Counted from the first letter of the stretch, positions 20,151-29,402 are shown. The stretch is DNA of 64,000 nt from Gammaproteobacteria bacterium (GCA_030148865.1 JASBSR010000010.1:60768-124767), one strand, 5' to 3'. Numbers and translations are program-made. Notes: generated by a model from the letters alone, not told the origin.

Positions 20151-21425
20151 TTAGTCTGCTGAGCTGTCAAAGAACAGCTGGCGTGCGGTACGCAACAGGT
20201 CTTCCTGTTCCTGTGGGCTGGCCTGACGCAAACGCGTGCAGGGCTGGTGCAAAAATTTATTGGTCAGGCTGTGGGTGAGAAATTCCATCGCCTGCTCGGG
20301 AGATTGTCCGGCGGCGAGTTGTCTGAGGGCTTTTTCCAGCACCTGCTGCCCCAGCATTTGCGTGCTGCTGCGAATTTCTGAGATAACATCGACCGCGCCC
20401 AGCGAATGCTGCCAGTCGAGAAACGCCACCACCTGCTCGGCGATAATATCGTACGCCTGTTCTGCGGCCTGCATGCGCGATTGCAGATTTCCGTCAATTA
20501 CCGCCTGCAGGTCATCGACACTATACAGGTAGACATCATCGAGGCTGCCGACCTCGGGTTCGACATCGCGCGGTACCGCCAGATCGACCATGAAAATGGG
20601 TTCGTGACGGCGCACTTTGAGCGCGCGTTCCACCGTACCCTTACCCAGTATTGGCAGCGGGCTGGCGGTGGATGCGATCACCACATCGGCGCGATGCAGA
20701 TGATCTCCGATATGCTGCAGACCGATGGCTTCGCCATTGAATTGTTCGGCGAGATGCTGAGCGCGTTCGACGCTGCGGTTGGCGACGATGATGTGTTTAA
20801 TGTTTTGCGCCGCGAGATGGCGTGCGGTGAGCTCGATGGTGTCGCCGGCGCCGATTAATAGTGCGGTGGAGTTCTTCAGCTCACCAAAAATCTGTTTCGC
20901 CAGATTGACCGCAGCGAAAGCCACCGACACCGGGCTGGAGCCGATCGCGGTGTCGGTGCGCACCTGCTTGGCGACAGCGAAGGCGTGCTGGAATAATTTG
21001 CCCAGCAGCGGACCGATGCTGCCCTGATGGCTGGCCATGGAATAGGCGTCTTTCATCTGTCCGGTGATCTGGGGTTCACCGAGCACCATCGAGTCGAGTC
21101 CGCAGGCAACTTCCATGGCATGGCGAATTGTGGCTTCGTGATCGAGGCTGTAAAGATGACTTTGCACGGTTTCGAGGTTGAGACCGTGAAACTGGCTGAA
21201 CCATTCCACCAGCGCCCGGTCACTGATTTCGGTAACACAGCAATATAGCTCGGTGCGGTTGCAGGTCGAGACAATCGCCGCCTCGCTCACCCCTGGCAGA
21301 TGCGACAGCCGGGACAGCGCTTCCGGCATCGACTGCGGGGTGAACGCCAGCCGCTCGCGCAAATCCACCGGCGCGGTTTTGTGGTTGAGGCCCAAGGTAA
21401 TCAGGCTGGGTGGACGCATGGCCAT
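20151..21425 (-). CDS. hemA: Glutamyl-tRNA reductase
   Basis: A 424-residue enzyme that reduces Glu-tRNA to glutamate-1-semialdehyde, the first step of the C5 route to haem. Key features are LGLNHKTAPVDLRERL at the N-terminus, the catalytic Cys in STCNRTELY, EPQITGQMKDAY and the NADPH domain LLIGAGDTIELTARHL. The longest frame begins at 21470, but family members start just before the LGLNHKTAP strand, so ATG 21425 (or 21419) is more likely; neither has a strong ribosome site. It heads hemA-prfA-prmC and is divergent from the TPR gene. Confidence 0.92.
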   Translation of the reverse strand: MAMRPPSLITLGLNHKTAPVDLRERLAFTPQSMPEALSRLSHLPGVSEAAIVSTCNRTELYCCVTEISDRALVEWFSQFHGLNLETVQSHLYSLDHEATIRHAMEVACGLDSMVLGEPQITGQMKDAYSMASHQGSIGPLLGKLFQHAFAVAKQVRTDTAIGSSPVSVAFAAVNLAKQIFGELKNSTALLIGAGDTIELTARHLAAQNIKHIIVANRSVERAQHLAEQFNGEAIGLQHIGDHLHRADVVIASTASPLPILGKGTVERALKVRRHEPIFMVDLAVPRDVEPEVGSLDDVYLYSVDDLQAVIDGNLQSRMQAAEQAYDIIAEQVVAFLDWQHSLGAVDVISEIRSSTQMLGQQVLEKALRQLAAGQSPEQAMEFLTHSLTNKFLHQPCTRLRQASPQEQEDLLRTARQLFFDSSAD

Positions 21426-21578
21426 AAGTGATTGTGCCGGCAAGAAAACGGCTAATTTTGCGGTATGCATGAGTTGAACTCAAGCCCGGTTCATGGGGAA
21501 TACCCCAGAGAGGCGTTTGCGCGCTACAATGTGTTTAAGCTTATATTGATCGATCATCGCAGTGAGGCAAACCCATCC

Positions 21579-23315
21579 ATGTTGTCGGCATTTTTTCAAT
21601 CCATAATGGCTGTTAGCAGACCAGGTATTCTCGTATTCCTTTCTGTTGCGCTACTGGCCTGCGCCAGCAGTGGCGTCAAACCCACTGTCAGCGTGACCGA
21701 CCCTGCCAGTGCGCAAACTTCGAATCTGAGTGGTGAGCTGCTATATCAGCTGCTGGCGGCGGAATTTGCTGGCAATCAGGGTGATCTCAAAACTGCCACC
21801 GAGTTTTACGCCAAAGCAGCTGAGGCGACCCGTGACGCCCGGATTGCGGCGCGCGCCAGCTATATCGCTGTGTATTCCGGTGAGTATCAGCGCGCGCTGG
21901 TATTGCTGAAACGCTGGCAGCAGCTCGATCCGGAAAACGATGATATCGACCGGATGTACGCCACCACCTATTTTCGCCTGAAACAACCGGAACAGGCTGC
22001 GCATTATCTGACCCGGGTACTCGACCGCACCGGTGACGATGATCGCGCCAAAGCACTGGTGGTGAAAACCATGCTGCAAAAAGAAACCGATGCTGAAGCC
22101 TCGCTGGGACTACTGGTGACCCTGAATCAGCAGCTGGGCGAGCGTAATTTGCACATGCTGGTGCTGCAGTCGCGTTTCGAAGCGCAAACGGGTCACTATG
22201 ATGCTGCCCTGGCTCTGATCGACAAGGTACTGAAAGTCGATCCCATGCTGGACGATGTGTATTTGATTAAATCCAGAATTCTGCTGGCACAGGGTCACGC
22301 CGATGCCGCGACTAAAGTCCTGTCTGATCTGCTCAAACAGCAACCCAGAAATGCTGCGCTGCGTTTGCAGTATGCGCGTCTGCTGGTGGCGCAGAAAAAA
22401 CTTGAACCAGCGCGCGCCGAGTTCAAAACCTTATACAAGCAACAGCCTGATAACGCTGATGTGCTGCTCAGTCTCGCCCTGCTTTACATTGATACCCGCG
22501 ATATGAAACAGGCTGAGCAGCATTTGCAAAAGCTGCTCAAACTCGACCAGCGAGTCGATGTCGCGAACTATTATCTGGGCCGCATCGCGCAGAGCCAGGA
22601 ACAGAAAAAACGCGCGATTTCGTACTATCTACGCGTCACCAGCGGCGACTATGCGTTTGATTCCAGAATCCGGATTGCCGCCCTGTTCGCGCAGCTGGGT
22701 CGCGAACAGGAAAGCATGCAACAGCTCGAAGCGCTGGCCGAGCAACAGAGCGACTGGTCGCGGCGGGTACGAGTGTATCTCGCCGAAGGAGAAATTTTGC
22801 GCCAGCTGCATCGTTATAAAGAAGGTTTCGAAATGTACAGCCGGGCTTTAATCCAGAAACCTGACGACCCGGATCTGCTTTATGCGCGCGCGCTGCTCGC
22901 GGAAAAAGTCGATCGCGTCGACATCACCGAGGCGGATTTGCTCAAAGTGCTGTCCACCGAGCCGGAAAACGCCAATGCTCTGAATGCACTGGGCTACACT
23001 CTGGCCGATCGCACTACGCGGCTCAAAGAAGCGCTGGGCTATATCAAGCGCGCGGCCGAGCTGGTGCCGGATGATCCGGCCATCCTCGACAGTCTGGGCT
23101 GGGTGAGCTATCGCCTGGGCAAAATGGACGAGGCGCTGAAATGGCTGGGGCAGGCCTTTGCCAAACTCGAAGATGCTGAGATCGCGGCGCATTATGGTGA
23201 AGTACTGTGGGAAAATAATCAGCGCGACAAGGCAAAGCAAATCTGGAAGCGCGGTCGTGAACTCGATGCTAAACATCCGGTGCTAGTGGAAACTCTGAAA
23301 CGATTCAAGTTTTGA
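21579..23315 (+). CDS. TPR-repeat outer-membrane-type lipoprotein
   Basis: A 578-residue protein. Residues 1-28 form a lipoprotein signal with lipobox LLAC, so the mature N-terminal Cys is lipidated. The rest is a long array of tetratricopeptide-like helices (repeats at about 70-100, 100-135, 205-270, 275-345, 420-520), with NALNALGYTLADRT and AILDSLGWVSYRLGKMDEA typical. Homologues occur in the same position in Pseudomonas (between hemA and lolB) and are annotated only as TPR proteins. ATG 21579 has GAGG about 12 bases upstream; the longer frame from 21465 overlaps hemA and lacks the signal at its N-terminus. It overlaps the lolB region. Confidence 0.85.
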   Translation: MLSAFFQSIMAVSRPGILVFLSVALLACASSGVKPTVSVTDPASAQTSNLSGELLYQLLAAEFAGNQGDLKTATEFYAKAAEATRDARIAARASYIAVYSGEYQRALVLLKRWQQLDPENDDIDRMYATTYFRLKQPEQAAHYLTRVLDRTGDDDRAKALVVKTMLQKETDAEASLGLLVTLNQQLGERNLHMLVLQSRFEAQTGHYDAALALIDKVLKVDPMLDDVYLIKSRILLAQGHADAATKVLSDLLKQQPRNAALRLQYARLLVAQKKLEPARAEFKTLYKQQPDNADVLLSLALLYIDTRDMKQAEQHLQKLLKLDQRVDVANYYLGRIAQSQEQKKRAISYYLRVTSGDYAFDSRIRIAALFAQLGREQESMQQLEALAEQQSDWSRRVRVYLAEGEILRQLHRYKEGFEMYSRALIQKPDDPDLLYARALLAEKVDRVDITEADLLKVLSTEPENANALNALGYTLADRTTRLKEALGYIKRAAELVPDDPAILDSLGWVSYRLGKMDEALKWLGQAFAKLEDAEIAAHYGEVLWENNQRDKAKQIWKRGRELDAKHPVLVETLKRFKF

Positions 23316-23323
23316 AGCCCGGT

Positions 23324-23959
23324 ATGGAATTCTGTCGTCAGCGTGGCTGGCAGCTATTTCTGCTCTGGGTCGTGCTGATAGTCAGCGGCTGCGGGCATCT
23401 GAGTGAACGCAGTGCAGTCATGCCCGCTGACTGGACGGCGCGCAGCGCCCAGCTCGAGGCGATTGATGCGTGGTATGTACAGGGCCGGCTCGGTGTGAGC
23501 ACTGCAAGCCAGGGTGGTAGTCTCGATGTGCTGTGGAATCAGCAGGCCGGGCATTACCAGATTCGTGTGCTGGCAGCCATGGGTCAGGGCGCATTCTTTA
23601 TCGATGGCGATGCCGATGGCGTTCGCATGCGCAGCGCCGATGGCGGGCTGCACACAGCCGCCAGCGCGCAGCAGCTGTTTGCCGAGACCCTGGGTGTGAG
23701 CCTGCCGCTGACCAGTTTGCAACGCTGGCTGCGGGGTCTTCCCGGCAAAACTGCGCGTGATCTGCTGTGGGATGAGCGGGGCCATTTATATATTTTTCAG
23801 CAACAGGGCTGGCGGGTGGAAATGACGCGCTATCGTACGGTCGACGGCATCGAACTGCCGCATGCATTTTTTTTGTCGCGCGCCGATCAGCCCGAACTCA
23901 TGATCCGGCTGATCCTTCGCACCTGGCAGCTGCGTGATTTACCTGCCTTCGAACCATGA
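23324..23959 (+). CDS. lolB: Outer membrane lipoprotein receptor LolB
   Basis: A 211-residue lipoprotein (signal with VSGC lipobox near residue 24). LolB accepts lipoproteins from LolA and inserts them into the outer membrane. Family marks are WYVQGRLGV, WLRGLPG and GWRVEMTRYRTVDGIELPHAFFLSR. ATG 23324 is favoured; a TTG at 23312 overlapping the upstream stop would add four residues. Its stop overlaps the ispE start (ATGA). Order TPR-lolB-ispE-prs is conserved in Gammaproteobacteria. Confidence 0.9.
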   Translation: MEFCRQRGWQLFLLWVVLIVSGCGHLSERSAVMPADWTARSAQLEAIDAWYVQGRLGVSTASQGGSLDVLWNQQAGHYQIRVLAAMGQGAFFIDGDADGVRMRSADGGLHTAASAQQLFAETLGVSLPLTSLQRWLRGLPGKTARDLLWDERGHLYIFQQQGWRVEMTRYRTVDGIELPHAFFLSRADQPELMIRLILRTWQLRDLPAFEP

Positions 23960-24819
23960 GCGCCGCACAGCCCGAGCGCTGGCCGGCACCGGCAAAACTC
24001 AATTTAATGCTGCATATCACGGGTCGTCGTAGCGATGGCTATCACGAATTACAGACAGTATTTCAGTTTCTGGACGTCGGCGATGAACTGAGTTTCAGCC
24101 CGCGCGCCGATCCGAGCATCCGGCTTAGTGGTAACCCCGGAGTCCAGCCGGAGCAGGATCTGATCTGGCGCGCGGCCCGATTGCTGCAGCAGACTGCCGG
24201 TTATGAACAGGGTGCTGACATCGAAATTCGTAAACGCCTGCCCATGGGCAGCGGGCTCGGCGGCGGCAGTTCAGACGCGGCCACCTGCCTGCACGCGCTC
24301 AACCGGCTCTGGCGGCTGGAGCTGAGCCATGAACAACTTGCCGAGCTTGGCCTGCAGTTAGGTGCCGATGTGCCGGTTTTTGTTCATGGCCTGGCCGCCT
24401 TTGGCGAGGGCGTGGGTGAGCGCCTGACCCCCATCGAACTGGAACAGCCCTGGTATTTAGTGATTAGCCCGCCGATATCGGTTGCCACTGGCGAAATCTT
24501 TGCAGATCCTGAATTGACACGGGATAGTCCACCCATCAAAATATGCGACCTTTTTGCGCGCAGCTGGGATAATGTGTGCACAGCCGTGGTGGCGAAGCGT
24601 TATCCTGAAGTCAGGCAGGCGCTGGCCTGGTTGGCGACACACGCGCAGGCACGCATGAGTGGCAGCGGTGCCTCGGTATTTGCCGAATTTGAGTCAGCAG
24701 TCGATGCACAAAGAGTGCGGGCCGAGCTAAAAAATAGTGACTATGCGCACTGGTCATCATTTGTCGCCAGGGGCTGTAACCAGTCACCGCTGCTACGGTT
24801 TATGCACCGCGAGCAATGA
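23956..24819 (+). CDS. ispE: 4-diphosphocytidyl-2-C-methyl-D-erythritol kinase
   Basis: A 287-residue GHMP kinase of the non-mevalonate isoprenoid pathway. It phosphorylates the 2-hydroxyl of CDP-ME. PAPAKLNLMLHITGRRSDGYHEL opens the protein in split form (PAPAKLNLML then GRRSDGYHELQTVFQ), with the ATP loop LPMGSGLGGGSSDAAT at about residues 95-110 and the third motif ARMSGSGASVFAEF near residue 235. It overlaps lolB by four bases. It is followed by the tRNA-Gln cluster and then prs. Confidence 0.95.
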   Translation: MSAAQPERWPAPAKLNLMLHITGRRSDGYHELQTVFQFLDVGDELSFSPRADPSIRLSGNPGVQPEQDLIWRAARLLQQTAGYEQGADIEIRKRLPMGSGLGGGSSDAATCLHALNRLWRLELSHEQLAELGLQLGADVPVFVHGLAAFGEGVGERLTPIELEQPWYLVISPPISVATGEIFADPELTRDSPPIKICDLFARSWDNVCTAVVAKRYPEVRQALAWLATHAQARMSGSGASVFAEFESAVDAQRVRAELKNSDYAHWSSFVARGCNQSPLLRFMHREQ

Positions 24820-24833
24820 GTTCGTACTATTAT

Positions 24834-24886
24834 TGGGCCGTCGCGACTCTATATTTATGGGGTAAGGCACCAGGTTTTGATCCTGA
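24834..24886 (+). repeat. Disrupted tRNA-Gln 5' half (tRNA pseudogene)
   Basis: It opens TGGGCCGTCG like the true tRNA-Gln at 25066, then has an unrelated stretch in the D-arm (CGACTCTATATTTATGG) and resumes with GGTAAGGCACCAGGTTTTGA ending TCCTGAC. A T-arm and 3' acceptor strand matching TGGGCCG do not follow. It is 232 bases upstream of the intact gene. Confidence 0.7.
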
Positions 24887-24908
24887 CTTTTTCAGGCAGG
24901 TTCGACAA

Positions 24909-25310
24909 ATTCGCCGGGAGCGACAGAACGCTCACTAAACAACGGCCCGAAGGGCGAAGGGCAGGGATAGTCCGGAGTACTGATTTGCCGGGAGCAAGTC
25001 AGAATGTGCAAAGCGCAGCCCGACATAATCCACCCGGAGTGGGAGTGTTAAAGAGTTGTATACATTGGGCCGTCGCCAAGCGGTAAGGCACCAGGTTTTG
25101 ATCCTGGCATCCGGAGGTTCGAATCCTCCCGGCCCAGCCAAAGAGAATAGAGAAATGCCAGATTCGAGTGAAATGACTACGAAGCTAGCGGGTAAGCCGG
25201 GAGGGTTCGAAGCTCCGGAATAATAGAGCGGTTCGACTGATTTGCCGGGAGCAAATCAGAACAGCCGAAGGCTGGCCCGCAGGGCGGAGGGCATGAGCCC
25301 GGAGTCATCC
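24909..25310 (+). repeat. tRNA-flanking imperfect repeats (three copies of 60-72 bp)
   Basis: Copies lie at about 24909-24980, 24982-25042 and 25239-25310. The shared core is TTYGCCGGGAGCRA, then CAGAAC-like sequence, then GGCCCGNAGGGCGRAGGGCA and CCGGAGT at the end. They flank the intact tRNA-Gln on both sides. The third copy runs directly into the duplicated tRNA 3' end. No promoter or coding content is evident. The 573-base gap between ispE and prs contains only these, the tRNA and its fragments. Confidence 0.65.
25066..25140 (+). tRNA. tRNA-Gln (anticodon TTG)
   Basis: The acceptor strands TGGGCCG (25066-25072) and CGGCCCA (25130-25136) pair fully. The anticodon arm CCAGG-TTTTGAT-CCTGG gives TTG at 25098-25100. 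The T-arm GGAGG-TTCGAAT-CCTCC is perfect, the discriminator is G and CCA is encoded. The position between ispE and prs is conserved in Gammaproteobacteria. Confidence 0.96.
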
Positions 25311-25324
25311 TCCCGGCCCAGCCA
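25308..25324 (+). repeat. att-like direct duplication of the tRNA-Gln 3' end
   Basis: TCCTCCCGGCCCAGCCA here is identical to 25124-25140, the 3' end of tRNA-Gln including CCA. The two copies are 184 bases apart. Such duplications mark tRNA-integrating elements, but the DNA between has no integrase gene. Confidence 0.7.
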
Positions 25325-25392
25325 GATCGAACAGCAGTGCCAGATTGATTGTAAGAGTACATTCTCTTTTAGCAACACAAGACGCGAGACTT

Positions 25393-26355
25393 ATGGTGAG
25401 CACCGACGAAAGTCAGCTAAGAATATTTGCAGGTAATGCAAATCCTGATCTGGCACTGAATATCGCGAAGCGACTCAACACGTCTCTGGGCAAAATCAGT
25501 GTCGAACGATTTAGTGATGGTGAGATCTGTATCGAGGTGATGGAAAATGTGCGCGGACGCGACGTGTTTCTGATCCAGCCGACCTGCCAGCCCACCAATG
25601 ATAATTTGATGGAGCTGATGGTGATGATCGATGCCATGCGGCGCGCTTCAGCGAAACGCATCACCGCAGTGATTCCGTATTACGGTTATTCACGGCAGGA
25701 TCGCAAACCGCGTTCGGCGCGGGTGCCGATTACCGCGAAAGTGGTGGCGAACATGCTGGCCAGCGTCAAGGTGAGTCGTTTGCTGACAGTGGATCTGCAC
25801 GCCGACCAGATTCAGGGGTTTTTTGATATCCCGATCGATAATGTATACGCATCGCCGATTTTACTCGCCGATGTCTGGCAAAAAGCGCACTCGGATTTAT
25901 TAGTCGTGTCGCCCGATGTCGGTGGTGTGGTTCGCGCTCGCGCGCTCGCCAAACGTCTCGGTGATGCCGAGCTGGCAATCATCGACAAACGTCGACCGAA
26001 AGCCAATGTCGCCGAGGTGATGAACATCATCGGTGAAGTCGAAGGCAAGAACTGCGTACTGGTCGATGATCTGGTCGATACCGCTGGCACGCTGTGTAAA
26101 GCCGCCGGCGCACTGAAAGACAACGGCGCTGTCAGTGTTTCTGCGTATTGCACGCATGCTGTGCTCTCGGGTAATGCGATAGAAAATATTAAGGCCTCAG
26201 TGCTGGATGAGCTGGTCGTGACCGACACGATTCCACTCAGTGAAGCCGCTCAGGCCTGTGGCCGCATTCGACAGGTGTCGATTGCCACCATGCTGGCTGA
26301 AACCATACGCCGGATTCATGACGAAGAATCTGTGAGCGAAATGTATATCGATTGA
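25393..26355 (+). CDS. prs: Ribose-phosphate pyrophosphokinase (PRPP synthetase)
   Basis: A 320-residue class I PRPP synthetase that makes PRPP from ribose-5-phosphate and ATP for nucleotide, His and Trp synthesis. Visible are the N-terminal [25 protein letters not shown] flexible loop, [16 protein letters not shown], and the PRPP-binding [14 protein letters not shown] near residue 220. ATG 25393 ([15 protein letters not shown]) gives the family N-terminus; a more upstream frame runs into the tRNA repeats. The purE, purK, purD and purH genes in the window use its product. Confidence 0.95.
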   Translation: MVSTDESQLRIFAGNANPDLALNIAKRLNTSLGKISVERFSDGEICIEVMENVRGRDVFLIQPTCQPTNDNLMELMVMIDAMRRASAKRITAVIPYYGYSRQDRKPRSARVPITAKVVANMLASVKVSRLLTVDLHADQIQGFFDIPIDNVYASPILLADVWQKAHSDLLVVSPDVGGVVRARALAKRLGDAELAIIDKRRPKANVAEVMNIIGEVEGKNCVLVDDLVDTAGTLCKAAGALKDNGAVSVSAYCTHAVLSGNAIENIKASVLDELVVTDTIPLSEAAQACGRIRQVSIATMLAETIRRIHDEESVSEMYID

Positions 26356-26450
26356 TTACCTGCGGGTGATTAACCAAGAATTTTTAAACGGCGTAGTGCT
26401 GATTAGTCTGGTGCTGATTTAAAAAAACTGTGATACGTCACAGATCGATA

Positions 26451-26476
26451 CCTCCCTGGTCGCGGGGAGGTTTTTT
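26451..26476 (+). terminator. Intrinsic terminator between prs and rplY
   Basis: CCTCCC, a TGGTCGC loop region, GGGGAGG and then TTTTTT form a strong stem and U-tract. It ends the prs transcript; read-through to rplY would be controlled here. Confidence 0.85.
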
Positions 26477-26532
26477 AATATCGTCTCTCGGCGTAATTGA
26501 GGCTGAGATAAAGACGAGTTTTGGAGATTGTT

Positions 26533-27195
26533 ATGAGTATTGAACTTAACGCTGAAACGCGTGACGTAATGGGGAAGAGTGCGAGCCGCCGCCTGCGTCA
26601 TGCCAATAAAATACCAGCGATTGTCTATGGTTCCGATAGAGAGCCACAGAACATCATGCTGGAACAGAAAGATGTGCAGTACGTGCTGCCCAACGAAGCC
26701 CTGTATTCACAGGTGTTGTCGCTGAACGTAGCAGGTAAAAAAGAAGACGTGTTACTGCGTGATTTGCAACATCACCCTTACAAGATTGACATTATGCACA
26801 TGGATTTTATGCGCGTCGACGCCAGGAAAGTTGTGCATGTGCACGTACCGTTGCATTTCATTGGTGAAGAACAGTCTCCAGGTGTTAAAACTGAAGGTGG
26901 TGCAGTCAGCCACGTGGTGATGGAAATCGAAGTCGAGTGTTTGCCGAAAGATATTCCGGAATTTATCGAAGTCGATCTCTCACAGTTACATCTTGGCGAC
27001 ATCGTGCATTTGTCTGACGTTAAATTGCCAACCGGGGTTGAATCGCTGGCACTGAAGCACGGTGAAGATCATGATTCTGCGATCGCCAATATTCACGCCC
27101 GTAAGGTTGAGAAAGAAGTAGACGATGAAGCGTCTGCTGCTGAAGGTGATGATGCCGCTGCTGCTGAACCGACTGATGACAAAGATAGCGAGTAA
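26533..27195 (+). CDS. rplY: 50S ribosomal protein L25/general stress protein Ctc
   Basis: A 220-residue long-form L25 (CTC family). The N-terminal 5S rRNA-binding domain (ELNAETRDVMGKSASRRLR, about residues 1-95) is followed by the beta-rich TL5/CTC domain (about 100-190). The C-terminus is a highly acidic tail (DDEASAAEGDDAAAAEP). ATG 26533 has GGAGA about 7 bases upstream. It precedes pth and ychF as in Pseudomonas. Confidence 0.94.
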   Translation: MSIELNAETRDVMGKSASRRLRHANKIPAIVYGSDREPQNIMLEQKDVQYVLPNEALYSQVLSLNVAGKKEDVLLRDLQHHPYKIDIMHMDFMRVDARKVVHVHVPLHFIGEEQSPGVKTEGGAVSHVVMEIEVECLPKDIPEFIEVDLSQLHLGDIVHLSDVKLPTGVESLALKHGEDHDSAIANIHARKVEKEVDDEASAAEGDDAAAAEPTDDKDSE

Positions 27196-27244
27196 TCGCT
27201 GGTAGTTGAGCGCTAACCACTAGCGACGCATATCCGGAGTTTCC

Positions 27245-27835
27245 GTGGCTGCACTGACAATCGACATACAAGCCATTGCAGGTCTCGGCAACCCCGGCGC
27301 ACAGTACTCTGAAACCCGGCACAACGCCGGGTTTTGGTTTGTGGATGAACTGGTCGCAGCGTATGGCGGTGTATTTAGTCCGGATAAAAAATTTCGTGGC
27401 GACGTTGCGCGCATCAGTATTCATGGCCACGACATCTGGTTATTAAAACCCGATACCTTCATGAATCTCAGCGGTCTTGCTGTGCAGAGTCTGCTTTCGT
27501 TTTACAAACTCAAACCTGAGAACCTGCTGGTGGCGCACGATGAAATCGATCTTGATGCAGGTGCTGCGCGTTTAAAAACGGGTGGTGGTCACGGGGGTCA
27601 TAATGGCCTGCGCGATATTGCAAATCGTCTTGCCACCAAAGATTTTCAGCGCCTGCGTCTTGGTGTCGGTCACCCCGGGCATAAGTCGCAAGTGGCCGAT
27701 TATGTGCTACACCGTGCACTGGCGGAAGATCGTCAACGCATTGATGATGCGATTAGCGATGCAGTCAAAGTCATGCCACTGGTGGCAGACGCCGCCTGGG
27801 AACAGGCGATGCAACAATTACATAGTTCGAGGTAA
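27245..27835 (+). CDS. pth: Peptidyl-tRNA hydrolase
   Basis: A 196-residue Pth that releases peptides from prematurely dropped peptidyl-tRNA. The active-site region [18 protein letters not shown] carries the conserved Asn and His, and the later motifs [24 protein letters not shown] and [13 protein letters not shown] are present. The start is GTG 27245 with CCGGAG about 6 bases upstream. It ends two bases before the GTG of ychF. Confidence 0.95.
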   Translation: MAALTIDIQAIAGLGNPGAQYSETRHNAGFWFVDELVAAYGGVFSPDKKFRGDVARISIHGHDIWLLKPDTFMNLSGLAVQSLLSFYKLKPENLLVAHDEIDLDAGAARLKTGGGHGGHNGLRDIANRLATKDFQRLRLGVGHPGHKSQVADYVLHRALAEDRQRIDDAISDAVKVMPLVADAAWEQAMQQLHSSR

Positions 27836-27837
27836 AC

Positions 27838-28929
27838 GTGGGATTCAAATGCGGTATTGTCGGTTTGCCTAATGTCGGCAAGTCCACTCTGTTTAATGCC
27901 CTGACCAAAGCCGGTATTCAGGCGGAAAATTATCCATTCTGCACCATCGAGCCAAACGTCGGTATTGTCGAAGTCCCGGATCCGAGGCTCGATAAACTGG
28001 CTGAGATCGTCAAACCGCAGCGCGTGGTGCCGACCACTATGGAATTCGTCGATATTGCCGGGCTGGTCGAAGGTGCGTCTAAAGGTGAAGGTCTGGGCAA
28101 TCAGTTTCTCGCCAATATTCGCGAAACCGATGCCATCGCGCACGTCGTGCGCTGTTTTGAAGACGATGACATTGTGCACGTGGCCGGCAAAATTAATCCG
28201 CTGTTCGATATAGAAATCATCGACACCGAACTCGCGCTCGCCGATCTGGAAAGTATCGAGAAAGGCATTTATCGCATGAATCGCGTCGCTAAAAGCGGCG
28301 AGAAATCGGCAAAGGCAAAACTCGAACTGCTGGAAAAAATTAAAGCGCAGCTTGATACTGGCAAACCGGTCCGTGCCATGGCGCTCAGTAAAGAGCAGCT
28401 GGCGGATCTGTACGAGTTCCATCTGCTGACCCTGAAACCGGTGATGTATATCGCCAATGTCAGCGAAGATGGTTTTGAGAATAATGCATTTCTCGACGCT
28501 GTTCAGGCGCACGCGGCTGAAGAAGGTGCCGTGGTGGTACCGGTATGCGCCGCGATCGAAGCCGAGCTGATTGAACTCAATGACACCGAGCGCACTGAGT
28601 TTCTCGAATCTCTGGGGCTGGAAGAGCCGGGTCTGAATCGGGTAATTCGCGGCGGTTATTCGCTACTGGGTTTGCAGACCTATTTCACCGCCGGGGTGAA
28701 AGAAGTGCGCGCCTGGACGGTGGCGACTGGTGCGACCGCGCCGAAAGCCGCGGCGGTGATCCACACCGATTTCGAAAAAGGCTTTATCCGCGCCGAGACC
28801 ATCGCGTATCAGGATTTCGTTGCCCACAATGGCGAGCAGGGCGCAAAAGAAGCCGGTAAGCTGCGTGTCGAGGGCAAGGAATACGTCGTCAAGGATGGTG
28901 ATGTCCTGCACTTCCGCTTTAATGTATAA
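27838..28929 (+). CDS. ychF: Redox-regulated ATPase YchF (OLA1-like)
   Basis: A 363-residue Obg-family P-loop ATPase of exact family length. G1 is GLPNVGKST (residues 9-17) and G3 is [16 protein letters not shown]; the C-terminal TGS domain includes [13 protein letters not shown] and [13 protein letters not shown]. It hydrolyses ATP in preference to GTP and binds ribosomes. GTG 27838 has GAGG about 6 bases upstream. It is the last gene of the prs-rplY-pth-ychF run and precedes tRNA-Met. Confidence 0.96.
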   Translation: MGFKCGIVGLPNVGKSTLFNALTKAGIQAENYPFCTIEPNVGIVEVPDPRLDKLAEIVKPQRVVPTTMEFVDIAGLVEGASKGEGLGNQFLANIRETDAIAHVVRCFEDDDIVHVAGKINPLFDIEIIDTELALADLESIEKGIYRMNRVAKSGEKSAKAKLELLEKIKAQLDTGKPVRAMALSKEQLADLYEFHLLTLKPVMYIANVSEDGFENNAFLDAVQAHAAEEGAVVVPVCAAIEAELIELNDTERTEFLESLGLEEPGLNRVIRGGYSLLGLQTYFTAGVKEVRAWTVATGATAPKAAAVIHTDFEKGFIRAETIAYQDFVAHNGEQGAKEAGKLRVEGKEYVVKDGDVLHFRFNV

Positions 28930-29002
28930 AGGCGTGGGCAGGGCTTCGAGTTTATTGACAATTCGTCCTCGACAGGCCAGAATCTGCGCCCTTCAAAACC
29001 AT

Positions 29003-29079
29003 GGTTATGTAGCTCAGTTGGTTAGAGCACAGCATTCATAATGCTGGGGTCGGTGGTTCAAGTCCACCCATAACCACCA
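29003..29079 (+). tRNA. tRNA-Met (anticodon CAT, elongator type)
   Basis: Acceptor GGTTATG pairs with CATAACC, the anticodon arm is CAGCA-TTCATAA-TGCTG with CAT, the T-arm is GGTGG-TTCAAGT-CCACC, and A plus CCA follow. GTAGCTCAGTTGGTTAGAGC and the GGGGTC variable region match elongator Met rather than initiator. An Ile2 (CAT, lysidine) identity is less likely but cannot be fully excluded by eye. Confidence 0.93.
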
Positions 29080-29293
29080 TATTTTTCAGCACTGCTTTGG
29101 TTGGTGGTAGTGGTCGTTTAAGCGGAGTGCTTTGCCCCCTGCTCTGCGAGTCGCACTGACTTGCAACAGAGATTCATTTCAGGCACCACTGTACTCGCCT
29201 ATTGGTTAAATAGTGACCATCCACATATTAATTTGCAGCACCTGTTTACTACAATTTGAACCTGAATTGAGTCACTGAAGCGTTTTTAAGGGA

Positions 29294-29319
29294 ATCAGGT
29301 ATAGTGGCATATGCCTGAT
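29294..29319. promoter_or_regulatory. Operator-like palindrome upstream of the small gene/GNAT pair
   Basis: ATCAGGTATA (29294-29303), a GTGGCA spacer and TATGCCTGAT (29310-29319) are inverted repeats with one mismatch. A TATAGT -10-like hexamer (29300-29305) lies inside it. It is about 84 bases before the small ORF, where an autoregulatory toxin-antitoxin operator would be expected. The remaining sequence from 29080 to 29293 shows nothing I can name. Confidence 0.4.
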
Positions 29320-29402
29320 ATCGGTATATTTAGATATTCGATGTCGCATTTCACAGCGTTTAGAAGGACAAAAGCGCGTAATCTAAAACTAGAGAGACCA
29401 TC

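Noticed and set aside
24935..25141. Minus-strand frame of 68 codons across tRNA-Gln
   Set aside because: It is the complement of an intact tRNA and its flanking repeats. Proteins of this kind (GFEPP and LLPANQ-like segments) are recognised artefacts of tRNA loci.
25177..25362. Minus-strand frame of 61 codons over the tRNA-flanking repeat
   Set aside because: It follows the repeat copies, has no ribosome site and no family match by eye.
27733..28512. Minus-strand frame of 259 codons antisense to ychF
   Set aside because: It mirrors the codon structure of a strongly conserved gene; composition is unnatural for a protein.
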